DNA of 64,000 bases from Saxidomus purpurata (taxonomy: Eukaryota > Mollusca > Bivalvia > Venerida > Veneridae): contig JAFMSR010000009.1 of the NCBI GenBank assembly GCA_022818135.1, positions 30,158,501-30,222,500 of the forward strand. The letters are read 5' to 3'. The position numbers were made by a program, and so were the translations under genes. The notes beneath the pieces are model-generated. The model did not search any database. It saw only the letters and a program-made list of their open reading frames with translations, and had not been told where the DNA came from. Shown here piece after piece: positions 46,468 through 58,329 of this stretch. Each line of letters opens with the position of its first letter. Within the stretch, counting starts at the first letter, position 1.

Positions 46468-47045
46468 TCACACTGTATCGGCAAAGCGCAACGGCTCCAA
46501 TTTAACGATGCTGCTCCGATAGCTAAAAGGTCCAATAAAACATGACCGATTTCCTAAACAAAACACACGTGAGTATAACAGAATCGTGTATTTTTTTAGG
46601 TATTCGCAAATTCTGATGAAATGAATACTCTTACGGAATGCCCACACCTGTCCTGCATGACCGTAGCTTATCGGCTTTTTCAGACATTCGTGCGTGTGAA
46701 AGTAATGCATGTTGAATGCTGAGGATTCAACGGTAAACAGTGCCAAAACAGACCAAAATACATGGATTTTGCACAAAATTAGCGAAGTTAAGGTGTTTAG
46801 GATAAAACAAATGCACTGGCATGTTACTTTTTTTTTTTGGTCATAAATCTTCTAGTAAGATTTTAATTACTCCTATGTTTACCGATCTGGTATTTCTATA
46901 GGCAAAAATCTACATTTTCAACAATACAATGATTCAGACTCCAATTTAGGATACAACGAAACAGTTCCAATTCGTTTTCACCAACCATTTTGATAGACAT
47001 TTTAGAACAATTGCAATTATTAAACAGTTCCGATTCGTTTTTTCT
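46468..47045 (-). repeat. Unidentified repeat, unsplit copy
   Basis: Its complement matches 48627-48945 (first about 320 bp) and then 51735-51872 (last about 140 bp) with modest divergence. About 95 bp lie between the two parts here and are absent from the other copy. A 102-codon open frame lies on it, but no domain is recognisable. Confidence 0.8.
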
Positions 47046-47331
47046 CAATGTGTTTGCTCGCCATTGATAGCAAATGATGACAAAATAAAAGCAGAAATTT
47101 ATATATAACGAATGTAAACGGAAAATAAAAGAATCTGAGAGGGCGTCTAGCGATTTTGTCTTATAGTAGTAGTAAACCGAAAATCATGGACTATAATTGT
47201 TCTATATTGACACCTTTTCTTTATATATTATCACTTGTTAGAAGTTAAAAAAGGAAAGTAAACGATGTTGATGATGAAAAATCCCGACAAAGTGCATTAA
47301 AACATTGGCGCTAGTTCAGAAATCGGTGTTT

Positions 47332-47504
47332 TATTTTAGCTCGATTGTGAAGGAAGCTTGTAGCTTATCGAGTCACTCTCGAGTCCGCTTCCTGAAAAAA
47401 ATAGTACTGGCGTCATATAAGGAAGTACAGTCGTGACCCCAGTGGGGCTCGAATCCGCAACCTCCGGGATGAGCGGCCGACACCTTAACGTCTACACCAC
47501 CGCT
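47332..47504 (-). mobile_element. tRNA-derived SINE (family 1), second copy
   Basis: The complement begins AGCGGTGGTGTAGACGTTAA, has a B-box-like GGATTCGAGCCCC, and ends TCACAATCGAGCTAAAAT. It aligns along its whole length with 3679-3865. Confidence 0.8.
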
Positions 47505-47519
47505 TTCTCTGATTTATGA

Positions 47520-48110
47520 TTGTGTTAGGATATATTCTAAAAATAATGTCTGCGCTTTACCTCTAAAATCTCTTGTTGGAAATTCATCAAAACTGGCAGA
47601 AATCTTGGGTATTTATGTTTACTTTATGCATACTGGACTGTAGGGTAAGTAGCTCAAATTCAAGGCCACAGGTATTTGTATAACCTCCAAAGCCTGTAGC
47701 TGGGTAATATCACAGGCGGTTTAGAGCCTCGTTACCGCCAAAATGTATTGTATGTCTTGTATTTCAAATATAGAGTGTGAAATAGATACCAAAAATGTTC
47801 CTGTTTATTTTAGGTTTAAAGCTTTACTTTAAGTTGTTGCAATTAAATTTCGAAATCCGTGGAAAATAGCATCAGAAAGCATGACACACGTTACATCATT
47901 TAAACGACGTCAACGTTATTCGTTATGCTGGGTACACTTGTTTATGTCAATCCGGGTTGAAGATTTTGATATTTTTAGTCCGTTGAAACATCACCTTCTA
48001 CATGTGACGTTTATATCAATATTAAAATCCAAAGCGAAAAGTATTTGTAAATAATTTCAAGACTGCATATATAAATGATTATTGCTAGCAGTTAACGCGC
48101 CAGGTCAAAT
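47520..48110. other. Intergenic, nothing recognised
   Basis: I see no gene or repeat. Confidence 0.4.
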
Positions 48111-48119
48111 GAAATTTGT

Positions 48120-48345
48120 AGCAATATGTCACTATAGATCTTGAAAATGAGTACCCAATTATATGTAAATGTCCACTTTATAATGAACTTCGTCGAAAAT
48201 ACATAAGGAAATACTTTTATGCGAGACCGTCTATGTTAGATTTTCTACAAAACAAATCATCTCTGATACAAGTATCAGTGTTTATAGAAGCTTTGTTCTT
48301 ACGAAATGTTATTTTGAACTTCCATTCAAACTGGTAAGAATAATA
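48120..48345 (+). pseudogene. LINE reverse-transcriptase C-terminal tail fragment
   Basis: The frame reads IDLENEYPIICKCPLYNELR, then RKYIRKYFYARPSMLDFLQN, the cysteine-containing tail that follows the RT domain in many bivalve non-LTR elements. It ends in a stop and has no RT domain beside it. Confidence 0.65.
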
Positions 48346-48626
48346 ATGTTCATCCGCGTTTTCGACTTCTGAAAGTCATAATTATTAGTTTCATATTGTT
48401 TGTAGGACCTGTAAATATTCACGTGTTAATATCATATGTAATAATATCATATGAACAATACGATGCACACTATGTATAAGTCGGAAATAAAAAAAAAATG
48501 TTCTTCTCTCTTCATGAATCTTGTCATTTTAGCAAAGTATCTGGAATTTTTTCATGTTCCATGTTTATTTTACAATGAGGAGGGACAAGAGCATAAACCC
48601 GTGAGATTTTTCGATAAGAGATTCTT

Positions 48627-48945
48627 TTATAATTGCAATTGTTCTAAAACGTCTTTGAAAATGGTTGGTGAAAAACGAATTGGAACTGTTTCGTTGTATC
48701 CTAAATTGGAGTCTGAATCGTTGTATTGTTGAAAATGTAGATTTTTGCCTGTAGACATACCAGATCGGTAAACTAAGAGTATAATCTTACGAGATTTGAC
48801 CAAAAGTAACATACCAGTGCATTTGTTTTATCCTAAACACCTTAACTTCGCTAATTTTGTGCAAAATCTATGTATTTTGGTCTGTTTTGGCACTGTTTAC
48901 CGTTGAATCCTCAGCATTCAACTTGCATTACTTTCACACCTACTG
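48627..48945 (+). repeat. Unidentified repeat, split copy, left part
   Basis: This is the inverted counterpart of 46690-47045. It ends at ATTACTTTCACAC, where the LINE-derived sequence begins. Confidence 0.8.
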
Positions 48946-51734
48946 GTCACCTAATTTGAAAAAAGCGCACGACGCCCAAAGACGAGCACGTCGTATTTGG
49001 ATCTCCGAGGGTCGTCCCCGAGGAAGACTGTACAATTCTTATAATAATTATAAAATTCTGAAAAAAGAGTTCCAAAAAGCCCAAGAAAAGGCCAATGAAA
49101 GCGTAGAAATTTCCTTTATGCAACAACTAAATGACACTGCATATTGCGATAACCGTCTGTTCTGGTCCCTTATCTGTAACAGGAAAGGTAGAAAAAGGTC
49201 AACATGTACTCAGCTTGACACAGAAAACGGCCCTACTAGAGATCCTGAAAAGATAACAAACGGGTTTTGTTGCTATTTTCAGCGTTTATATAGCCCCCCC
49301 CAGCAATCCAGTAATTTTGACAACAATTATCAAAGTTACATTGAAAATGAATTGTTGAACATCAAATGTCTTGCTCCCTATTCACAGAATAATCCGGAGC
49401 TAGCACCCTCTCTCTCTGTTGACAGTATTGAAAAATATGTTCGATCCCTGCCGAACAATAAAGCCGGTTCATCTGACAAATTAGTAAATGAACATATCAA
49501 GTACGGAGGTCAAGCGCTTTATGTAATAATTACAGAGCTTTTTAACCGCATAATCGTAGAGGGAAAACTACCAACGGCCTGTAAAAAAGGTATGATCATA
49601 CCTGTGTATAGTCGAGGTCTGATCCTAAAAACTATCGACCTATTACACTACTCCCGGTCATTTACAAATTATTCGAAAAAATTCTTCATGACCGGTTAAA
49701 CATATGGCTAACCGAGTCAACAATCAATTTTCCAAATTCACAGCAAAATGCATACCAAAAACACGTAGGTGCTGTCACTGCTTCCTTCTTGCTACAAGAG
49801 TCTATCTTTCATAACTTAGAACTTCATAGCAAAGTCTACGTTGCGCTACTGGATACTAGACAAGCGTTTGATACGGTTTGGTTAAACGCTGTTTTTCATA
49901 AGTTATATCTTTTAGGTATAAAAGGTAAAATGATGCACATACTAATATGTATAGCTGTGTCTCTGTAAATGGTATTCAGTCCGAGTTCTTCAGTGTACTG
50001 CAAGACATTCGACAAGGTGGTGTAATATCTACCTTGATCTATAATCTTTTTATAGATGAATTATTAAAGATTTTAGAACACAGCGAACTTGGTACATGTA
50101 TTACATCATATCAAACTGGTAATTTAACGTTAGCAGACGACATTGCTCTTGCAGCTATAAATCCAGTCAACCTGCAGAAAATGTTAGACCTAACATGCTA
50201 ATACACATGTAAAAATCGGTATATTATGAACGCAGATAAAAGTCAGACAATTGTATTTCCTCACAGCCGCGCGGCTACTTTCTAACTAGGAGAAAACAGT
50301 ATAAATCAGACTGACTCAGTAAGGCATGTCGGTATTTACTTAAATAGAAGTTTGACTGACACTTACAAGGTCCGAAATGGCTGCTGTAAAGCAAAATCAG
50401 CGTTGTTTTCACTTTTATCAATTATTGACTCAAAGTATATAAATCCTATCATGGCAGTGTCTATTGTATCAAAGATTTGCAAGCCACGGCTACTCTTTGG
50501 CGCAGAACTCTGGAGTAACTTAAAACAGTCAGATATTTTATCAATCGAGCGCTTCCTACGCCTTGCAGCAAAAAATGTGCAACATTTTTCTGTTCGCACC
50601 CGAACGGATATCTGTTTGGGTATGCTTGGGTGGCACCCAATGTTATCTGAAGTACAAACATGTAAACTGAGCTTTCTCGAAAATATGTGTAGAATGCCAT
50701 GTAAATTACTGTGTAAAAAGATTTTTAATTTCCGTCTAGCTTTGGACACATGTAGCACCGATAACAAACAAAAAGGATTTATCCCAGATATTATTAAAGT
50801 TTTGCAAAGTATAAACTAGCCACATATTTCATAAATTATATTCAGTCAGGATTTTCCTAACAAACGCGAGTGGAAAAAACTATGCAAGTCTCAAATTAAT
50901 AAAACTGAAACAAACTCATGGAGAGCTCGTATACAAGCAAACAATGATTTTACATTTTTACATACAAATGTAGAGCACGCAATTATATGGGAATGTGCTA
51001 CTGACCAAAAAAGCTTATCAAATGCTCATATTGTTAGCATAGTTAGGCGTAATCGTAAAAGTGTATCAAGAACTCAATACGTGTGCCATATATGTGGAAT
51101 TTTTTATAACGATTCTTATATTCATGTGATATTTGAATGCACACTCACAGAAAATATTCGACAAAGTTTCTTCTTCAAAATAGAGAGCCATTTTGGCATT
51201 GATGTGTTTAATGAATTAATGTTTTATACCGTAGAAGAATGTTTGCAGTTATTAATTGGTAAGAGATTGTTCTCAATTAATGACAAAAAAATACACAAAC
51301 ACTTTCTACGTATTGCCATTGCCTTTGTATCGAAATGTGCATATCTAGCTGAAAAGCATTTATGATCTGATCAGTATAGCTTTTTTTTAAGAAGTGTTTT
51401 ACTGTAATCACTTTAGACTCAAAAGGAATACATTGCACATTTTCTTGAATTTTCGTTTCGTTCAAGTTGAGGTCATACAATGTATCATTACACGTGTCAC
51501 TCATATGTATTCGTCTGTATATACACCGTATCTGAAAACGTTACCCGTGTTCTAAAGCGCACATATATATGTATACATGTGTGTATAATTCATTTAATTC
51601 TATTACTATAAGATTATTGTGACATTTTCTACTCATACATAATTTGCAACTTTTCCTTTTCATATATATCATGAATGTTTCTATATATTGTAATCTGAAA
51701 TATTTTTTCGGGAAATAAAGAGTATATAACTATA
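48946..51734 (+). pseudogene. Decayed non-LTR retrotransposon (LINE) with RT domain
   Basis: Frames together show an RT of the jockey/CR1-like class: RSLPNNKAGSSDKLVNEHIK (RT finger), then after a frameshift DPKNYRPITLLPVIYKLFEK, then VALLDTRQAFDTVW (motif A), RQGGVISTLIYNLFIDELL and LADDIALAA (the ADD catalytic motif). These are followed by a thumb-like part and a zinc-knuckle CHICGIF...HVIFEC. At least three frameshifts or stops break it (about 49620, 49965 and 50205). No endonuclease domain is present, so it is 5'-truncated. AATAAA lies at 51714, just before the right junction. Confidence 0.85.
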
Positions 51735-51872
51735 AAAAAATACACGAATCTGTTATACTCGTGTGTGTTTTGTTTATGAAATCGGCCATGTTTTATTGGA
51801 GCCTTGTCGTTACGCTAGTCGGAGCTGCATCGTTAAATTGGAGCCGTTGCGTTTTGCCGATATAGTGTGGTG
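51735..51872 (+). repeat. Unidentified repeat, split copy, right part
   Basis: This is the inverted counterpart of 46468-46612. Shared ends include ATCGTTAAATTGGAGCCGTT and TTGCCGATA then AGTGTG. Confidence 0.8.
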
Positions 51873-51879
51873 CTATATA

Positions 51880-52530
51880 TATCTCAATCCGTTATACGCA
51901 GCTAACTAAAAGCTATATTCGAAACTGTAATGTGTAGTTTTCAGAAACGTTGTCAAACGACTTTTTGATAATTTTGATTGTATTGTGTTGAATAGAACTA
52001 AAAATAAGGCATCGAGTAAGCGTTCATCTGTTCACCTTTTTTTTTTTATCTATGACGATTTTGTGACTAAAGATATATTGCTATTTCAGTCAGGACGACA
52101 TGGAACACAGTGTTTTTGCCTTTGTATATATGACAAAGCATTCAGTCTGAAAATAATCCGAGGTGTCAAAATACTGGTGAGAAAGTAGGTTATCATTTTA
52201 TGTTGTGATTGTTCAGTGTTCGTAGGCTTTGTACCACCACTTACCTTGTCTTTGTTCTGTTTTTTATTTCCAGAATACATGGCGAATATGTCCAAACAGA
52301 ATCACAACTTATTCCACTTATATATCGTTAGAAATAACACTAATACACACAACATCAAGTCCATCAGCTGCCAAAAAGGCTCAAAAAACGCTTTTCACTA
52401 TGTATTTTTTAAGAATTTTTCAAAGCACCGCCATTTTATTCGAGCCTCGTTTTCGATTGCTATAAGCATTGTACATAATGCTTAATGCAATAAAATATTT
52501 GATATTGGTATTGGTATTGGAATTAAAAGG
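51880..52530. other. Intergenic, nothing recognised
   Basis: Short overlapping open frames on both strands lack domain resemblance. A TTGGTATTGGTATTGGAATT run lies near 52505. Confidence 0.4.
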
Positions 52531-52539
52531 CCTGATTAA

Positions 52540-52900
52540 TCAAATTGTTGATAATGGAAAACAATTATATTGCATTTACAGATTTAAGTAAGCCCTTTGA
52601 TAATGTGTGTCAAGATAATTTATGGTTTCAAATGATTTAGTTGTGATGCGATTATGTTTAAAATGTTTCTAATACTATATGCATCTCCGACATGTTTTGT
52701 TTGCAGATGATAAAGATGAATTACTAAATTGTCTAAACAAATGGAAGCTTTTAGTTAATCCACTGAAGACCAAGGTAATGATATTTCGGAAAGGTAGACG
52801 GTTACCCGCGGAAATTAGTTTCCACTTTGGTAATGATTTAGATAGTAAGGGGGTGAAAAGGGGACACAGAATTACTTTATTTACGGTGAGCTGGGAAGCA
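52540..52900 (+). pseudogene. Second LINE RT relic, internally deleted
   Basis: YIAFTDLSKPFDNVCQDNLW (motif A region) is followed within 100 bp by HVLFADDKDELLNCLNKWKL (ADD motif), then VNPLKTKVMIFRKGRRLP. Normally about 100 residues separate the two motifs, so the middle of the palm is missing. The reading frame continues to 53149 but loses resemblance after about 52850. Confidence 0.8.
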
Positions 52901-53149
52901 AACATTTGCAAAATATTAGAAAATTACCTTGTATTCTATTCTATTTCGAACAAGGGTAGACAATTGTTGAAAGAGCATCGCCATATTTTGTTTTTCTTAA
53001 AATATGTGTTATTCTCATCGCGCGCTCATTTTCTCTTGTTATTTCGCTTACGAACAAGAGAGACAGCAGTGTGTTATCATAACATTTTAAAATGGATCTT
53101 AACTGGCAAATTTTCAGTAATGTGTTTATCAATTAGTTCCAAAAAATAG

Positions 53150-54030
53150 TAACTAACTTGATTTAATAATGCTCTTCTTAAAAACGTATTTCCCGAAAGC
53201 TTATTCATGTCATATATTAATTCATTGCATGGTGGTGTCTGGTTCATATACATTTTAAATACAAACAGGCTTATTTGATCAAATAATGTTCTTTGTGTAA
53301 TATCCATTTAGTTTTTGTTTAAGTCCCAGGAGCACATTTACAAGTAGCTACCAAGAAAAATGTCTTACTGGCGGAAATGACCTTTTTTTTACCAAAAACA
53401 TTCCTAACCGCTAAATACGTGTCAGAAATAAAGTGCATTTTTTCAATGATATTGCAAAAAATAAGAAAGGCTTCATGGCAAATCTTTTTCGATAAGAAAG
53501 AAGTTGAATACGAAAGAACTGCTTAATTATGTCAACATTGTTTTAGAGTGAACACAACACGGTTCTATCTATATGCGATCGGTAAATAAATTCAAAGTGA
53601 TCCTTGGACATTAATTTTGTGCTGTTTTGTACGGCCTTGTTTGTAAATGTATCATTGATATTTGACATGTGAAATTATTATTTGAAATAAAGAAATCTGA
53701 AATACTGAATCTTAAAAGGGTCTCCCCATGTAACTGCTCTCTGTGTAATTATTATTAATACCGGGGCTTGAGTAGATTTTTTAATAGGAACTTCTGGCTT
53801 CAAATTTGGACAAGTCTTTTTTAAAACATGAGGGGTGTTTTTGCATTGGCTTATAACTTGAATCCTTACTAGATGGCCTGCGCCGGGGCGTACTGCATCT
53901 ACTAGTATTTGAAAATGTACATTTTATATAGACACTTGGCACGAATAGGTTAATTAAACCGAAGTTCTCATTTAATTCCCACAAAAAAACATACACTATG
54001 ATTTATTTAAAATTATTAAGGAGTACATGA
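53150..54030. other. Intergenic, nothing recognised
   Basis: The minus-strand open frames here have no recognisable domain. Some of the sequence may be further LINE remains. Confidence 0.4.
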
Positions 54031-54040
54031 TAAACACTAT

Positions 54041-54299
54041 TATTCTATATCTATTTTATTTATCCAATCGTGAACGTTTATTTGCAACACGTGACCGTAC
54101 AATATTACCATATTGGACGCACGTGCGTACACAAAATCCTGTAATTTTTCCATATATGGACGGTTCAACAGTCCCATGTTTAACATACGCTAAAGCCCGA
54201 TACGCGTGAAAATGATCCGAATGAAAATCGGGTGAAGTAGGCGCTCTATATACAAATGAAATCAGAAATACAAAACTAAAATAAAATAGATATAGAATA
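54041..54299. repeat. Short element bounded by 21-bp inverted repeats
   Basis: TATTCTATATCTATTTTATT at 54041 and its complement ending at 54299 bound about 215 bp. Both are AT-rich, so chance pairing cannot be excluded. Confidence 0.45.
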
Positions 54300-54357
54300 A
54301 AAAGGTTATTTAACATTGTACTGTACAATAAGGGGATATATTTGGACGAGTACCCAG

Positions 54358-54406
54358 CTGAGAAAACCATACTGGACGAGCCGCTAGTCCAGTATGGTTT
54401 TCTCAG
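54358..54406. repeat. Perfect 20-bp hairpin, 9-base loop
   Basis: CTGAGAAAACCATACTGGAC (54358-54377) is exactly complementary to 54387-54406. Confidence 0.95.
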
Positions 54407-54599
54407 TTTTTTCCCTCAATATTATTGTTTCACTGTTTATGGCCAAGGCAAGAGGGATAGGATAAGCACCCAACATAATCTACGTGGGTCTTTGTCTTTC
54501 AGATCCGTAAATGTAAGTTTTATTACTGGGCATCAGAACAGATACTATTTCTTAAATAAAGATTTTCTCCATATGTTTATATAGGAAACGCAACTCCTC

Positions 54600-57190
54600 A
54601 TCTTAAAATGTAGAATCGTATACGTATATAATATTTACATTATAGATACATGTATGGTATGTATTTACATTTTTGTAAATGTAAAGCAACTGGTTTTGTT
54701 TTAGTAATATTACTTCAAACTATATCTTTATCTAACTATATCCCAAGTCTATTATTTTCTGTATAATTTGGCCTTCTACAAAATTCTACCATAATAGCAA
54801 AAGCAGCCGAGTGAGTACAGGTCCCATGATGCATCATTTGACAATGAGCTTAATTTCCTGACCAAAACAAAATGGCGACAATGTCTCATTTTGACGCGAT
54901 TTATGCCCTTTTAAACCTGTCTTGGGATTTGTAGATATTATGCCGCATCTGTGTATAATTAATTGCCTGAAGGTTGAATGAGATGAGAGGGCTAACTCTG
55001 AAAGCAATACCAAATTTATTGGGTAAATACGACAAATCTACAAGTTTTTAAAGACCAGCACGGGAATTATGATCAGCTTGACTAATGTTTTGATCTATAC
55101 ATATATGCTTCTAAAATTCTAATCAGTGAAAAACGACAAGTTTTTACAAATGTGGGCGACGACTTCGAAAATGAAATCTGCTTGCCGTATAAATTCAACC
55201 TTGTTGGTGAATCTATATTTCTTAGAACTTTTTTATACGTCAAATACGCTAGAAGCAAGCCTTTTGATTTGTAAAACCCCTTTCTCTATAGCCCCATTGG
55301 ATAAAACTTGGCGATAACTAATGAAGCACAGAAACGGTTAGCGGTTTCTCTGTTCGTAACAATCTGATCCACCCGCCCAACCGGTTTAGAAAAATCCGGA
55401 AACCATTAGTTAAGTGTCCGTCTGCTTGAATTTGGAGCCTTGTGGAAGACATTAAACAGGGATCGATGATATGTGTTAATATGCAGACATGGTTTATTCC
55501 AGTTGATGTACTATTCTGGAACAGGTGAACCGGCAATTACTGCAGACTAGTTTGATAGCTTTTTTGCATAGAAAACAATAACCCCGGTTGGATCTGGACC
55601 CGCAACGACAAAGGTGTAATTATTTGTCCTGCTCAGTCAATGACCCAAACACAGGCCACTTTATTACCTTCAATATTATAAACGTGCGAATATGGGAATG
55701 TTGTCAGATTCACCTATAAATAGAACTGTTTTACCATAAATACTTAAATTATAATTACAGTGTAAGTGGCGTAGTAATGAGGTATTATGAATCATTTAGC
55801 AGATCAGAAATAGTGCAAGTCTCATACCGACTTGTCAATGTCACACGCCCACGTGCAGCATTGTCAAAGACAATGAATGGGATAGGAAACTAATTGTTCT
55901 ACAGTTAGAAAGTAGTTAGAAATGTTTAACCATCGATTGCAGATCCTATTAGTAAGTCTTTGTGACCGCTCATGGGCTTTTCACTATCATTCCGGTGGTA
56001 AGATTCGAACCTACGTGCCAGCATTCCGACGCTCGAAGTCTATTGAGGCCTTCAATCTGTGTCGGGTCAATCAGTAAAAACGGCACACACACGTCAATGA
56101 GTAAATACCGCTCGATTTCGAGAATAAGCATTATAATGTAAGGGTCTTGACTCCGGAGTTACTCGACTCAACAAGCCATATCACTTTTCCAAGGGCTATT
56201 ACTCAGCATAACTGGGTACAACTTAATTGTCACTGAAATTGACCGAAGAGTATACTATAAGTTGTTACCAAATATAGATAAAGAAGGATGAAAAAAATCA
56301 AGAAATAAAAGAAAGCAACACCATTTTAAAATACATGTAAAAGATCCAACACTTCCAGATAAATTGGTGACAATAACTTTAAAAATAGTAAACCGTATTG
56401 AATTATAACATGCATCGACCATTTTCAATCTAAACGCTCTTTTCCTAAAATTGGGAATTTTACTCTGATATGCATGTACATGAATAATAAACTGCGGTAA
56501 TTTTAATCAATGAATTGTCTTTGGTATCGGCTTACCATTAGAAATGCACGTGCATATCGTGAACCTTGGCAAATCATGTTCCCGGCTTGTATAATGCAAA
56601 CCGGGCTCAAGCCACAATTCATAATGTATAACGCGTACAACTCATTTTTCATGGTGCCACAGAGCACCTATCTTTAACATAGTCAAAGGTAAGAAAGTTT
56701 AAGCATTATTCAATTTAAACATATTTCGAGGTCTGAGCCACTACTTTTTCATGTGAAACCTACAATATATCTTCCATTTTACCACAGACGTTTGAGTCGG
56801 ATGATATACATTATAGCTACTTGATATGACATAAGTATGCAATAAGAGTGTGACACTCGAAAGAGGAGTGGAAATTGCACCATAGACAGATACATTATGA
56901 CAATATAAGAAGCTTAGACATAGAGTATATACCTCCTGATTGTATAATACAGGTAACTTATTATAAAAGTAAATTTAGCTTTATACTCCTCCCCAGCAGT
57001 CTTAAGAGATCGAAGTGTCTACCGCACTGACCTCTGCTAAAACTAGTCTACGTCTCTCGCCCGGTAAAATATCTAGTTTTTCCTTTTTCATTTCATAAAT
57101 ATTGGATCGGCATTCCGGTGATTTTACCCACGCTAGAAAAGTCTGTCTTGAACACCCCTCTGTGGTAGACGACTTACTTGTGACGTAATG
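54600..57190. other. Intergenic; possible SINE scraps
   Basis: B-box-like pieces occur on the minus strand near 55580-55600 (GCGGGTCCAGATCC) and 55995-56015 (GGTTCGAATCTTACC). No full element and no gene could be supported. Confidence 0.35.
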
Positions 57191-57199
57191 TTTCAAATA

Positions 57200-57425
57200 T
57201 TATGACGTTACTTTCCCAAACACAGCATCTGGATATCGTTCGTTTTATATGATAGTGCATCATTTCGATAAATTGCATTTACAGGTGCCAGACGGTATGT
57301 GCGTTCCATGGGTATGTTAGAAAAGATATTTGGTTCAGCTGGATACCTATCCGTCACCGGGCGTCCTCGTTCCGCCAATAATAGTTAACATCAGTGACGG
57401 ATAGGTTTCCATCTGAACTGCATGT
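57200..57425 (-). mobile_element. MITE-like element, copy 2
   Basis: On the complement, GTTCAGATGGAAACCTATCC pairs with GGATAGGTATCCAGCTGAAC about 60 bp further on, forming a hairpin. GAACCAAATATCT, ATACCGTCTGGCACC and TGTTTGGGAAAGTAACGTCA then follow. It aligns with 43905-44070. Confidence 0.65.
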
Positions 57426-58201
57426 TCATAACTGAAACTAATACTAAAATCTCCGATATCTGATTAGTTATCTATAAACCTCGTCTCAAATATCTTGTGT
57501 CTGATTGGTCAGAGATAGAATCGGACCACGCAAGCCTTTTTTCTCTTTCAAACTGTTTCTTGGAAGGAAGAAAAATATGGCAGAGTAGTTTTCTTTCGAA
57601 ACTTGTTCTTACTGACGTAAGCGCTGATGCAATAAGGGGTTTCCTTAAAAAAACTCTATTGAACATATGATATTTCAGAGTCAGACTTTTAAATATATTT
57701 TGAGAGATATAAATGACAATCTATAGCAATAAGCTTGATATTATAGTAGCCAAGATGTAAAAATGTTGCACTTCTACCGATTGTATGGACTTATTGTATC
57801 TATGTGGTGAAAATCTTACCTTTAATAGAATCATTTACAGTCTGGGGCGACATTTTCTCTTTGCATCCCGAAGGTACCGATTTATATGTAGCAGCAAAAA
57901 CAAAGTAGTATTTAAGATATAAACAGTCGTTAAGTGGTAACGGAAATAGGCTTTGATGAGACATTAATTCCCCGATCGATTAAATGACATCAGACGATAT
58001 CTTAATGGCTGTCATCTCCACGCGCCTTGGTCAGTAATTTATACCAAACCCATGATATTTACTGACGAATATCCCATTGGCCAACGGACACATCAGCCCG
58101 AATAAAAAGTAAAATCGGAAAATGATGGAGTTGTTGAGCGGCTAAAAAGAACGCCAATTATCCGTTGAATGATAAAGTGTAAGAACCACTCCCGTCGGTA
58201 A

Positions 58202-58313
58202 TATAAGAGCAGCACACATTGCCGTTCCGGATAGGTAGACTGTACAGACATTTCAAAGGAAAGGCACGTGAATAGTTATTTCTTTTAAAATAAATTACGT
58301 GGATTTTATATTG
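58202..58313 (+). promoter_or_regulatory. Possible promoter and non-coding first exon
   Basis: A TATA-like TATAAGAG lies at 58203, followed by a short transcript-like stretch and a strong donor (TTG|GTAAGT) at 58314. No downstream coding exon was found in the window, so the gene, if real, would lie beyond it. Confidence 0.25.
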
Positions 58314-58329
58314 GTAAGTTTTAACTTCA

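Noticed and set aside
46468..46776. 102-codon minus-strand ORF with hydrophobic start, repeated at 48857
   Set aside because: Both copies lie in a dispersed repeat; beyond the shared first 28 residues the products are unrelated, one running into LINE sequence.
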